A stretch of DNA of 64,000 nucleotides from Lolium rigidum. Lineage: Eukaryota > Streptophyta > Magnoliopsida > Poales > Poaceae. Made by a program: the position numbers and the translations under genes. Of the stretch, positions 11,393 through 23,350 are shown in pieces; within the stretch, counting starts at the first letter, position 1; every line of letters starts with the position of its first letter. The stretch spans positions 223,595,837 through 223,659,836 of the forward strand of contig NC_061514.1 in NCBI RefSeq assembly GCF_022539505.1. Direction: 5' to 3'. The notes beneath the pieces are model-generated. The model was not told the DNA's origin. It did not search any database and worked only from the letters and a program-made list of their open reading frames with translations.

Positions 11393-13995
11393 TACACACT
11401 TTCTGCGCCTAGCTGAAAGGCGTTAAAGAAAAGCGCTTATGGGAGACAACCCATGTTTTTACCTACAGTACTTTGTTTTTATTTTGTGTCTTGGAAGTTG
11501 TTTACTACTGTAGCAACCTCTCCTTATCTTAGTTTTGAGTTTTGTTGTGCCAAGTTAAGCCGTTGATAGAAAAGTAAGTACTAGATTTGGATTACTGCGC
11601 AGTTCCAGATTTCTTTGCTGTCACGAATCTGAGCCCACTGCCCTGCAGGAAGCTCAGAAAATTATGCCAATTTACGTGCATGATCCTCAGATATGTACGC
11701 AACTTTCATTCAATTTGAGCATTTTCATTTGAGCAAGTCTGGTGCCATTTTAAAATTCGTCAATACGAACTGTTCTGTTTTGACAGATTCTGCCTTTTAT
11801 TTCGCATTGCCTCTTTCGCTATGTTGGATGAATTTCTTTGATCCACTAATGTCCAGTAGCATTATGCAATGTCCAGAAGTGTTAAGAATGATTGTGTCAC
11901 CTCTGAATATGTCAATTTATATTGTGCACTAACCCTCTAATGAGTTGTTTCGAGTTTGGTGTGGAGGAAGTTTTCAAGGATCAAGAGAGGAGTATGATGC
12001 AACATGATCAAGGAGAGTGAAAGCTCTAAGCTTGGGGATGCACCCGGTGGTTCACCCCTGCATATATCAAGAAGACTCAAGCGTCTAAGCTTGGGGATGC
12101 CCAAGGCATCCCCTTCTTCATCAACAAATTATCAGGTTCCTCCCCGAAACTACATTTTTATTCGGCCACATCTTATGTGCTTTTTCTTGGAGCGTCGGTT
12201 TGTCTTTGTTTTTGTTTTGTTTGAATAAAATGGATCCTAGCATTCACTTTATGGGAGAGATACACACTCCGCTGTAGCATATGGACAAATATGTCCTTGG
12301 TTTCTACTCATAGTATTCATGGCGAAGTTTCTCCTTCGTTAAATTGTTATATGGTTGGAATTGGAAAATGATACATGTAGTAATTGCTATAAATGTTTTG
12401 GGTAATGTGATACTTGGCAATTGTTGTGTTCATGTTTAAGCTCTTGCATCATATGCTTTGCACCCATTAATGAAGAAATACATAGAGCATGCTAAAATTT
12501 GGTTTGCATATTTGGTTTCTCTAAGGTCTAGATAATTTCTAGTTTTGAGTTTGAACAACAAGGAAGACGGTATAGAGTATTATAATGCTTTCAATATGTC
12601 TTTTATGTGAGTTTTGCTGTACTAGTTCATCCTTGTGTTTGCCTCAAACAACCTTGCTAGCCTAAACCTTGTATCGAGAGGGAATACTTCTCATGCATCC
12701 AAAATACTTGAGCCAACCACTATGCCATTTGTGTCCACCATACCTACCTACTACATGGTATTTTCCAGCCATTCCAAAGTAAATTGCTTGAGTGCTACCT
12801 TTAAAATTCCATCATTCACCTTTGCAATATATAGCTCATGGGACAAATAGCTTAAAAACTATTGTGGTATTGAATATGTAATTATGCACTTTATCTCTTA
12901 TTAAGTTGCTTGTTGTGCGATAACCATGTTTACTGGGGAACGCCATCAACTCATTGTTGAATTTCATGTGAGTTGCTATGCATGTTCGTCTTGTCCGAAG
13001 TAAGGGCGATCTACACTCGAGTTGAATGGTTTGAGCATGCATATTGTGAGAGAAGAACATTGGGCCGCTAACTAAAGCCATGTTTCATGGTGGAAGTTTC
13101 AGTTTTGGACAAACATCCTCAAATCTCTAATGAGAAAAGAATTAATTGTTGTTGAATGCTTAAAGCATTAAAAGAGGAGTCCATTATCCGTTGTCTATGT
13201 TGTCCCGGTATGGATGTCTAAGTTGAGAATAATCAAAAGCGAGAAATCCAAATGCGAGCTTTCTCCTTAGACCTTTGTACAGAGCGGCATAGAGGTACCC
13301 CTTTGTGATACTTGGTTAAAGCATATGTATTGCGGTGATAATCCAGGTAGTCCAAGCTAATTAGGACAAGGTGCGGGCACTATTAGTATACTATGCATGA
13401 GGCTTGCAACTTATAAGATATAATTTACATGATGCATATGCTTTATTACTACCGTTGACAAAATTGTTTCATGTTTTCAAAATCAAAGCTCTAGCACAAA
13501 TATAGCAATCGATGTTTTTCCTCTATGAGGACCATTCTTTTACTTTCAATGTTGAGTCAGTTCACCTATTTCTCTCCACCTCAAGAAGCAAACACTTGTG
13601 TGAACTGTGCATTGATTCTTACATACTTGCTTATTGCACTTATTATATTACTCTATGTTGACAATATCCATGAGATATACATGTTACAAGTTGAAAGCAA
13701 CCGCTGAAACTTAATCTTCTTTTGTGTTGCTTCAATACCTTTACTTTGAATTATTGCTTTATGAGTTAACTCTTATGCAAGACTTATTGATGCTTGTCTT
13801 GAAGTGCTATTCATGAAAAGTCTTTGCTTTATGATTCACTTGTTTACTCATGTCATACACATTGTTTTGATCGCTGCATTCACTTCATATGTTTTACAAA
13901 TAGTATGATCAAGTTTATGATGGCATGTCACTCCGTAAATTATCTTTGTTATCGTTTTACCTGCTCGGGACGAGCAGAACTAAGCTTGGGGATGC
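11393..13995 (+). other. 3' untranslated region of element C
   Basis: No credible gene. It is collinear with the 3' regions of A and E, including two AAGCTTGGGGATGC motifs near 12028 and 12088 and the polypurine tract near 13980-13994 next to the 3' LTR. Confidence 0.7.
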
Positions 13996-15594
13996 CGATA
14001 CGTCTCCAACGTATCGATAATTTCTTGTGTTCCATGCCACATTATTGATGTTATCTACATGTTTTATGCACACTTTATATCATATTCGTGCATTTTCCGG
14101 AACTAACCTATTAACAAGATGCCGAAGTGCCGCTGTCGTTTTCTGCTGTTTTTGGTTTCGTAAATCCTAGTAAAGAAATATTCTCGGAATTGGACGAAAT
14201 AAAAGCCCGGAGGCCTATTTTCTCACGAAGCTTCCAGAAGTCCGAAGGAGAGACGAAGAGGGGCCACGGGGTGGCCAAACCCTAGGCGGCGCGGCCCCCC
14301 TTGGCCGCGCCGGCCCGTGGTGTGGGCCCCCCGTGCCGCCTCTTGACTTGCCCTTCCGCCTACAAATAGCCTCCGTGACGAAACCCCCGGTACCGAGAGC
14401 CACGATACGGAAAACATTATCGAGACGCCGTCGCCGCCGATCCCATCTCGGGGGATCCCCGGAGATCGCCTCCGGCCCCCTGCCGGAGAGGGGAATCATC
14501 TCCCGGAGGACTCTACGCCGCCATGGTCGCCTCCGGTGTGATGAGTGAGTAGTCTACCCCTGGACTATGGGTCCATAGCAGTAGCTAGATGGTTGTCTTC
14601 TCCCCATTGTGCTATCATTGTCGGATCTTGTGAGCTGCCTATCATGATCAAGATCATCTATATGTAATTCTATATGTTGCGTTTGTTGGGATCCGATGAA
14701 TAGAGAATACTTGTTATGTTGATTATCAAAGTTATGCTTATGTGTTGTTTATGATCTTGCATGCTCTCCGTTATTAGTAGATGCTCTGGCCAAGTAGATG
14801 CTTTTAACTCCAAGAGGGAGTACTTATGCTCGATAGTGGGTTCATGCCCGCATTGACACCGGGGAGTGACGTAAACCCCTAAGGTTGTGTTGTGCTGTTG
14901 CCACTAGGGATAAAACATTGATGCTATGTCTAAGGATGTAGTTGTTGATTACATTACGCACCATACTTAATGCAATTGTCTGTTGTTTGCAACTTAATAC
15001 CGGAGGGGGTTCGGATGATAACCTGAAGGTGGACTTTTTAGGCATAGATGCGGTTGGATGGCGGTCTATGTACTTTGTCGTAATGCCCAATTAAATCTCA
15101 CTATACTCATCATGATATGTATGTGCATTGTCATGCTCTCTTTATTTGTCAATTGCCCAACTCGTAATTTGTTCACCCAACATGCTGTTCGTCTTATGGG
15201 AGAGACACCTCTAGTGAACTGTGGACCCTCGGTCCAATTCTCTTTCTTGAAATACAATCTACTCGCAATACTTGTTCTACTCGTTTTCTCCGCAAACAAT
15301 CATCTTCCACACAATACGGTTAATCCTTTGTTACAGCAAGCTTCGGTGAGATTGACAACCTCACTCTGTTTCGTTGGGGCAAAGTAGTTTGGTTGTGTTG
15401 TGCGGGTTCCACGTTGGCGCCGGAATCTCCGGTGTTGCGCCGCACTACATCCCGCCGCCATCAACCTTCAACGTGCTTCTTGGCTCCTCCTGGTTCGATA
15501 AACCTTGGTTTCTTTCTGAGGGAAAACTTGCTGCTGTGCGCATCATACCTTCCTCTTGGGGTTGCCCAACGAACGTGTGAAATACACGCCATCA
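13996..15594 (+). repeat. 3' LTR of element C
   Basis: About 1600 bp, the partner of 8826-10425, ending ATACACGCCATCA and followed by the target duplication ATCAC. Confidence 0.9.
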
Positions 15595-15599
15595 ATCAC

Positions 15600-15645
15600 A
15601 CCTTCCTCTTGGGGTTCCCAACGGATGTGTCAGCTACACGCATCA
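15600..15645 (+). repeat. 5' LTR of element E, right end
   Basis: The terminal 46 bases of the LTR interrupted at 8825, from ACCTTCCTCTTGGGG to CTACACGCATCA. This agrees with the 3' LTR end at 20215. Confidence 0.85.
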
Positions 15646-15655
15646 AGCAAATTTC

Positions 15656-15673
15656 TGGCGCTGTTGCCGGGGA
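15656..15673 (+). other. Primer-binding site of element E
   Basis: TGGCGCTGTTGCCGGGGA lies 10 bases after the LTR end. It is of tRNA-Asp type with two mismatches. Confidence 0.7.
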
Positions 15674-15897
15674 GATCAAGACACGCTGCAAGGGGAGTCT
15701 CCACTTCCCAATCTCTTTACTTTGTTTTTGTCTTGCTTTATTTTATTTACTACTTTGTTTGCTGCATTATATCAAAACACAAAAAAATTAGTTGCTAGCT
15801 TTACTTTATTTACTGTCTTGTTTGCTATATCAAAAACACACAAAAATTAGTTACTTGCATTTACTTTATCTAGTTTGTTTTATTTACTACTGCTAAA

Positions 15898-18018
15898 ATG
15901 GCCACCCCTGAAAATACTAAGTTGTGTGACTTCACAACCACAAATAATAATGATTTCTTATGCACACCTATTGCTCCACCTGCTACTACAGTGGAATTCT
16001 TTGAAATTAAACCCGCTTTACTCGAATCTTGTTATGCGAGAGCAATTTCTCAGTGTTAGTTCCGATGATGCCGCTGCCCATCTCAATAATTTTGTTGAAT
16101 TGTGTGAAATGCAAAAGTATAAAGATGTAGATGGTGATATTATTAAATTGAAATTGTTTCCTTTCTCATTAAGAGGAAGAGCTAAAGATTGGTTGCTATC
16201 TCTCGCCTAAGAATAGTATTGATTCCTGGACTAAATGCAAGGATGCTTTTATTGGTAGATATTATCCCCCCGCTAAAATTATATCTTTGAGGAGTAGCAT
16301 AATGAATTTTAAACAATTGGATAATGAACATGTTGCTCAAGCTTGGGAAAGAATGAAATCTTTGGTTAAAAATTGCCCAACCCATGGACTCGACTACTTG
16401 GATGATCATCCAAACCTTCTATGCAGGACTAAATTTTTCTTCGCGGAATTTATTGGATTCAACTGCTGGAGGTACCTTTATGTCCATCACCTTGGGGGCG
16501 GCTACAAAGCTTCTTGATAATATGATGGTTAATTACTCCGAATGGCACACGGAAAGAGCTCCACAAGGTAAGAAGGTAAATTCCGTTGAAGAATCCTCTT
16601 CCTTGAATGATAAGATTGATGCTATTATGTCTATGCTTGTGAATGATAGGACTAATGTTGATCCTAATAATGTTCCGTTAGCTTCATTGGTTGCCCAAGA
16701 AGAACATGTTGATGTAAACTTCATTAAAAATAATAATTTCAACAACAATGCTTATCGGAACAATTCTAGTAATAACTATAGGCCATATCCTTATAATAAT
16801 GGTAACGGTTATGCTAATTCTTATGGGAATTCTTACAAAAATAATAGGAATACACCCCCTGGACTTGAAGCTATGCTTAAAGAATTTATTAGTACACAAA
16901 CTGCCTTTAACAAATCTCGTTGAGGAAAAGCTCAATAAAATTGATATTCTTGCTTCTAAGGTTGATAGTCTTGCCTCTGATGTTGATCTTTTGAAATCGA
17001 AGGTTATGCCTAATAGGGATATTGAAAATAAAATTGTTACTACAGCAAATGCCATCCAAGTTAGAATTAATGAGAATATAAGATTAATGGCTGAACTGCG
17101 TGCTAGGTGGGATAGAGAAGAAAATGAAAAACTAGCTAAGGAGAAAAATGTAGCTAAAGTTTGGACTATTACCACCACTAGCAATGCTAATGATTCACAT
17201 GTTGCTGCACCTCCTACTATTAATGATAAAATAATTGGTGTTGGCAATGTTTCTACTCCTAGTGCAAAGCGCGCAAAATTACCCGAAACCGCTAAAACCG
17301 CCGAAACCGCTCGTGATAAAACCTGCTGAAATTTTTTCCAACCTTGGGGATGATAATCCCATTGCTTTAGATTGTAATGATTTAGATTTTGATGATTGCC
17401 ACATCTCTGAAGTTATAAAGTTCTTACAAAAACTTGCTAAGAGTCCCAATGCTAGCGCTCGTAAACTTGGCTTTCACAAAACATATTACAAATGCTCTCA
17501 TAAAAGCTAGAGAAGAGAAACTAAAACTTGAAACTTCTATTCCTAGAAAGCTAGAGGATGGTTGGGAGCCCATCATTAAAATGAGGGTCAAAGATTTTGA
17601 TTGTAATGCTTTATGTGATCTTGGTGCAAGTATTTCGTTATGCCTAAGAAAGTCTATGATATGCTTGACTTGCCACCATTGAAAAGCTGTTATCCTGGAT
17701 GTTAATCTCGTTGATAATGCTAAAAAGAAACCTTTGGGGAGAGTTGATAATGTTCATATTATGGTTAACAATAACCTTGTCCCCGTTGATTTTGTTGTCT
17801 TGGATATTGAATGCAATGAATCTTGCCCCATTATATTGGGAAGACCTTTTCTTCAAACCGTTGGTGCTACTATTGATATGAAGGAAGGTAATATTAAATA
17901 TCAATTTCCTCTCAAGAAAGGTATGGAACATTTCCCTAGAAAGAGAATGAAGTTACCTTTTGATTCTATTATTAGAACAAATTATGATGTTGATGCTTCA
18001 TCTCTTGATGTTACTTGA
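15898..18018 (+). pseudogene. Gag plus aspartic protease of element E (frameshifted)
   Basis: The ATG at 15898 gives MATPENTKLC, matching element A. Frame breaks occur near 16055, 16203, 16390, 16915, 17325, 17460, 17635 and 17700. The capsid region lies at about 16100-16450. An Asn-rich stretch (about 16730-16850) that is out of frame in A is in frame here. The protease motif DLGAS is at 17617-17631, with ILGRPFL downstream. Translation ends at 18018 and no RT follows. Several breaks are CTG-to-CTCG or TCTG-to-TCG changes relative to element A, so some may be sequencing errors rather than real mutations. Confidence 0.8.
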
Positions 18019-20030
18019 TACACTTTCTGCGCCTAGCTGAAAGGCGTTAAAGAAAAACGCTTATGGGAGACAATCCATGTTTTTACTACAGTATTTTTGT
18101 TTTATATTTGAGTCTTGGAAGTTGTTTACTACTGTAGAAACCTCTCCTTATCTTAGTTTTGAGTTTTGTTGTGCCAAGTAAAGTCTTTGATAGTAAAGTG
18201 AATACTAGATTTGGATTATCACGCGGTAAACGATTTCTTTCTGTCACGAATCTGGGTCTAATTCTTCGTAGGTAACTCAGAAAATTAAGCCAATTTACGT
18301 GAGTGATCCCCGGATATGTGCGCAACTTTCATTCAATTTGGGCATTTTCATTTGAGCAAGTCTGGTGCCTCAATTAAATCCATCTTTACGGACCGTTCTG
18401 TTTTGATGATTCTGCCTTTTATTTCGCATTGCCTCTTTTGCTATGTTGGATGAATTTCTTTGATCCATTAATGTCCAGTAGCTTTATGCAATGTCCAGAA
18501 GTGTTAAGAATGATTGTGTCACCTCTGAACATGTTAATTTTTATTGTGCACTAACCCTCTAATGAGTTGTTTCGAGTTTGGTGTGGAGGAAGTTTTCAAG
18601 GATCAAGAGAGGAGTATGATACAATATGATCAAGGAGAGTGAAAGCTCTAAGCTTGGGGATGCCCCGGTGGTTCACCCCTCGCATATTCTAAGAAGACTC
18701 AAGCGTCTAAGCTTGGGGATGCCCAAGGCATCCCTTCTTCATCGACAACATTATCAGGTTCCTCCCCTAAAACTATATTTTTATTCCGTCACATCTTATG
18801 CACTTTGCTTGGAGCGTCGGTTTGTTTTTGTTTTTGTTTTGTTTGAATAAAATGGATCCTAGCATTCACTCGTATGGGAGAGAGACACGCTCCGCTCGTA
18901 GCATATGGACAAGTATGTCCTTAGGCTTTACTCATAGTATTCATGGCGAAGTTTCTTCTTCGTTAAATTGTTATATGGTTGGAATTGGAAAATGCTACAT
19001 GTAGTAATTCTAAAATGTCTTGGATAATTTGATACTTGGCAATTGTTGTGCTCATGTTTAATCTCTTGCATCATATACTTTGCACCCATTAATGAAGAAA
19101 CACATAGAGCTTGCTAATTTGGTTTGCATATTTGGTTTCTCTAGAGTCTAGATAATATCTAGTATTGAGTTTTGAACAAGGAAGACGGTGTAGAGTCTTA
19201 TAATGTTTTCAATATGTCTTTTATGTGAGTTTTGCTGCACCGTTCATCCTTGTGTTTGTTTCAAATAACCTTGCTAGCCCAAACCTTGTATCGAGAGGGA
19301 ATACTTCTCATGCATCCAAAATACTTGAGCCAACCACTATGCCATTTGTGTCCACCATACCTACCTACTACATGGTATTTATCCGCCATTCCAAAGTAAA
19401 TTGCTTGAGTGCTACCTTTAAAATTCCATCATTCACCTTTGCAATATATAGCTCATGGGACAAATAGCTTAAAAACTATTGTGGTATTGAATATGTACTT
19501 CGCACTTTATCTCTTATTAAGTTGCTTGTTGTGCGATAACCATGTTTCGGGGACGCCATCAACTATTCTTTGTTGAATATCATGTGAGTTGCTATGCATG
19601 TCCGTCTTGTCCGAAGTAAGAGAGATCTACCACCTTAATGGTTGGAGCATGCATATTGTTAGAGAAGAACATTGGGCCGCTAACTAAAGCCATGATTCAT
19701 GGTGGAAGTTTCGAGCTTTGGACATATATCCTCAATCTCATAAGAGAATAATAATTGTTGCCACATGCTTATGCATTAAAGAGGAGTCCATTATCTGTTG
19801 TCCATGTTGTCCCGGTATGGATGTCTAAGTTGAGAATAATCAAAAGCGAGAAATCCAAAATGCGAGCTTTCTCCTTGGACCTTTGTACGAGCGGCATGGA
19901 GGTACCCCATTGTGACACTTGGTTAAAACATGTGTATTGCGATGATCCGGTAGTCCAAGCTAATTAGGACAAGGTGCGGGCACTATTAGTATACTATGCA
20001 TGAGGCTTGCAACTTGTAAGATATAATTTA
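18019..20030 (+). other. 3' untranslated region of element E, running into a gap
   Basis: No gene. It matches the 3' regions of A and C, with AAGCTTGGGGATGCC copies near 18650 and 18708. It is cut by the gap before the polypurine tract and LTR start. Confidence 0.7.
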
Positions 20031-20130
20031 NNNNNNNNNNNNNNNNNNNNNNNNNNNNNNNNNNNNNNNNNNNNNNNNNNNNNNNNNNNNNNNNNNNNNN
20101 NNNNNNNNNNNNNNNNNNNNNNNNNNNNNN
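20031..20130. other. Assembly gap (100 N)
   Basis: Exactly 100 N. It removes the end of the interior and most of the 3' LTR of element E. Confidence 0.99.
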
Positions 20131-20215
20131 TGGTTTCTAGCGAGGGAAACTTGCCGCTGTGCGCATCACACCTTCCTCTTGGGGTTCCCAACGGACGTGT
20201 CAGCTACACGCATCA
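20131..20215 (+). repeat. 3' LTR of element E, last 85 bp
   Basis: This matches the LTR family end (GGTTTCT ... CTACACGCATCA). The next base enters a reverse transcriptase frame. Confidence 0.8.
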
Positions 20216-22511
20216 TGCTCCTGCTACTTTTCAAAGATGCATGTCTGCTATTTTTCATGGCTTTTGTGAGAGTATTGTGGAAGTATTCATGGATGATTTT
20301 TCCGTCTATGGGAATTCTTTTGATAGTTGCTTGCCAAACCTTGATAAAGTTTTGCGAGATGTGAAGAAACTAACCTTGTTCTTAATTGGGAGAAATGCCA
20401 CTTTATGGTTAATGAAGGAATTGTATTGGGACATAAAATTTACGAGAGAGGTATTGAAGTTGATAGAGCTAAAGTTGAAGCCATTGAGAAGATGCCCTAT
20501 CCTAGGGATGTTAAAGGTATTCGTAGTGTTCTTGGTCATCTTTGGGTTTTATAGGAGATTTATTAAAGATTTCTCCAAGATTTCAAAGCCTCTTACTAAT
20601 CTTCTTCAAAAAGATGTACCTTTTGTTTTTGATGATGATTGTAAGGAAGCTTTGAAACTCTAAAGAAAGCCTTAACAAGCTGCTCCTGTAGTTGAACCTC
20701 CGATTGGAATTTGCCTTTTGAGATTATGTGTGATGCTAGTGATTTTCTTGTAGTACTTGTTCTTGGACAGCGAGTATATAAAAAATTAAATGTTATTCAT
20801 TATGCTAGTAAAACTCTTGATGCTTGCTCAAAGAAATTATGCTACTACTGAAAAAGAATTGTTAGTTGTAGTCTTTGCTTGTGACAAATTTAGATCTTAT
20901 ATTGTTGATTCAAAAGTTACGATTCATCTTGATCATCTTTGCAATTAGATACCTTATGACAAAGAAAGATGCTAAGCCGAGGCTTATTAGATGGGTACTT
21001 CTTTTTTGCAAGAATTTGATTTACATATTGTAGATAGGAAAGGTCTTGAAAATCCTGTTCTTTGATAATTTGTCTAGATTGGAAAATATTGCTTATGATC
21101 CTGTTCCTGTTAATGATAGTTTTCCAAATGAACAATTGGCTGTAATAAAGGTGAGCTCACGAGACGAGTCCTTGGTATGCTGATTATGCTAACTTTATTG
21201 TTTCCAAGTACTTGCCTCCAACCTTTTCAGCTCAGCGAGAGGAGGAAATTCTTTTATGACTTGAGGCATTATTTACGGGATGACCCACACTTATATAAAG
21301 AAGGAGTGGATGGTATTATGCGAAGGTGTGTTCCCGAATATGAACAACAAGAGATATTGAGTAAATGTCATGGTAGTGCTTATGGAGGACATCACGCGGA
21401 AGATAGAACCGGCATAAAGGTTCTACAATCAGGTTTTTATTGGCCAACTCTCTTCAAAGATGCAAGGAAGTTTATTTTATCTTGTGATGAATGTCAAAGG
21501 GTTGGTAATATCTCCGGACGTAATGAAATGCCTATGAATTATACTCTTGTTATTGAACCGTTTGATTGTTGGGGATTTGACTTCATGGGACCTTTTCCCT
21601 CTTCGAAGGTAACACTCATATACTTGTTCTTGTTGATTATGTTACTAAATGGGTGGAAGCCATACCTACAAAAAGTGCTGACGGTGAGACCTCTTTAAAA
21701 ATGCTTTTAGATATTATTTTTCCTAGATTTGGAGTACCTAGATATATTATGACTGATGGAGGTTCTCATTTTATTCATGGAGGTTTTAGAAAAACTCTTG
21801 CTAGGTATGGTATTAATCATAGAATTGCTTCCGCTTATCACCCTCAAACTAGTGGTCAAGTAGAATTATCAAATAGAGAGATTAAATCTATTTTGGGAAA
21901 GACCGTTAATAAATCTAGAAAGAATTGGGCTAGTAAATTGAAAGAAGCACTATGGGCTTATAGAGCTGCTTATAAAAACCCCATGGGAATGTCACCTTAT
22001 AAAATGGTTTACGGAAAAGCTTGTCATTTACCTTTAGAACTAGAACACAAAGCTTATTGAGGCTGTTAGAGAATTAAATAAAGATCCTAAACTTGCCGGT
22101 AATAAGAGGTTGCTACAATTAAGTTCTCTAGATGAATGGAGAAGTGAAGCTTATGAAAATGCTAAACTCTTTAAAGAGAAAGTTAAGAAATGGCATGATA
22201 GAAGGATCATCAAAAGAGAGTTTAATATTGGGGATAAAGTCCTATTGTATCGGTCTCGTCTCAGACTCTTTGTAGGGAAATTACTCTCGAAATGGGAAGG
22301 ACCATATGTTGTTGAGGAGGTGTATCGTTCAGGAGAGATTAAAATTAGCTCTCTCCAAGGCAACGCTACGCAAGTGGTGAATGGACAAAGACTCAAGCAT
22401 TATATCTCAGGTGATTCTTATAATGTTGATGTTGATATTATTCAAGTGGAAACACCGGAGGCTTTCATCAAAGGACAAATTGACGAGTCCGCAGAACTCG
22501 ACTTTGAATAG
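20216..22511 (+). pseudogene. Pol fragment of element F: Athila RT, RNase H, integrase
   Basis: The frame opens inside the RT palm (APATFQRCM). The catalytic motif FMDDFSVYG has its Asp pair at 20292-20297; FMDD is a common gypsy variant of YxDD. The RNase H part (about 20680-21170) is heavily broken. Integrase follows: an HHCC zinc-binding region (about 21365-21500), first Asp in WGFDFMGPF, second in TDGGSHF (about 21750), Glu in GQVELSNREIK (about 21860), then the Athila-type tail GKACHLPLELEHKAY. Frameshifts lie near 20345, 21200, 21610 and 22055. The N-terminal part (gag, protease, RT fingers) is absent because element E abuts at 20216. Confidence 0.85.
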
Positions 22512-22849
22512 GTAACAGTACTGGTAATGAAAAGTTCGCGATTTACTTTCCGAACAATATTTTTGCTGTTTTTGGAAAATATGAAAAATTACGAGATCGA
22601 AACAGAGTGGAAAAGACGCACGAGGGCATGCCACCATAGGCCGGCGCGGCCTGGCCTGGGCCCGCGCCGACCTATGAGGACACCGCCTCGTCGCCCCTTT
22701 CCGACTCTGGTTCGACCTGGTACTTTCCGTTTGTTCTGAAAATTTTTATTATATAATCCCCGGACCCCTGGAGGTCCGTATATCGTTTTCTCGACGTGTT
22801 TTGTTTCAAGCTGTTTACTGCCAGGATTTGTTTCGGATCTAGAGCCATC

Positions 22850-23350
22850 ATGTCTTCGTCGGGAACTCCGAAGGACAGCTCTGCAAGGATGTTGGCAACT
22901 TGTACATGGAGGAGCTGAGGATGCACCCAAAGGAGTTGATGCTCGTCGAGGGAAAGCTGCAGATCAAAGATGTCCGGGGTCCCAAAGGAGAAGGAAGCTT
23001 GGAAGACGAGGATGGAGAAGCTAGAACAAGAGGTCTTCAATTACAAGAAGATGGCCGAGCGTGAAGTGGATATCTTTCACAAGATTGTGTACGAACTCAT
23101 TCTTGAACACGAGAAGGAAGCTGCAAAGCTATGGGGCGACATCCTCTCACTTCACGACACCACCAACAAACTCCAAGCTCAACTCTATGACGTTCATAAT
23201 CGAAGCTGTGAGTATGAAAACATGTTTAAACACATAAGCCGTCTTGCTAGTTTCGGGATTCCCGAGACCAAGATGTCATTTGTTGATGGAGAGCCTCTAT
23301 CTTGGAAGTACGAAGACGGGAATTCATCACCACCATCGCCAAAGGAGTAA
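22850..23350 (+). pseudogene. Coiled-coil 3' ORF of element F
   Basis: Downstream of integrase an ATG gives MSSSGTPKDSS. After frame disruption between about 22885 and 22970 the reading continues through a long charged helix (EAWKTRMEKLEQEVFNYKKM...) to a stop at 23350. About 165 codons if in one frame. No signal peptide or membrane segment is visible, so it does not look like an envelope protein although it occupies that position in Athila elements. The function is unknown. The second segment (from about 22970) is open for 126 codons. Confidence 0.6.

Larger units (their letters stand above)
8826..15594 (+). mobile_element. Element C: non-autonomous gypsy element with a private ORF
   Basis: The element has a 5' LTR (8826-10425), an interior of about 3.6 kb and a 3' LTR (13996-15594). 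It is flanked by the 5-bp target duplication ATCAC (8821-8825 and 15595-15599). The host LTR reads continuously when the element is removed. Leader and 3' region match elements A and E, but gag-protease is replaced by an unrelated 214-codon ORF. The first base(s) of both LTRs read CGATACG rather than TGATACG. The two LTRs are similar but show scattered small differences. Confidence 0.9.
8355..20215 (+). mobile_element. Element E: Athila-lineage gag-protease element, interrupted by element C
   Basis: The element is made of a 5' LTR (8355-8825 then 15600-15645, split by element C), a primer site, gag-protease, a long 3' region, a gap, and the last 85 bases of the 3' LTR (20131-20215, ending CTACACGCATCA, the same end as the 5' LTR at 15645). 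It has the same layout as element A and likewise no RT or integrase. The right flank is the reverse transcriptase of element F, so E appears to have inserted into F. The left flank is hidden by the gap, so no TSD can be checked. Confidence 0.8.

Noticed and set aside
22850..23350. Viral-type envelope gene in element F
   Set aside because: No signal peptide, furin-like site or membrane anchor is visible; it is a coiled-coil ORF.
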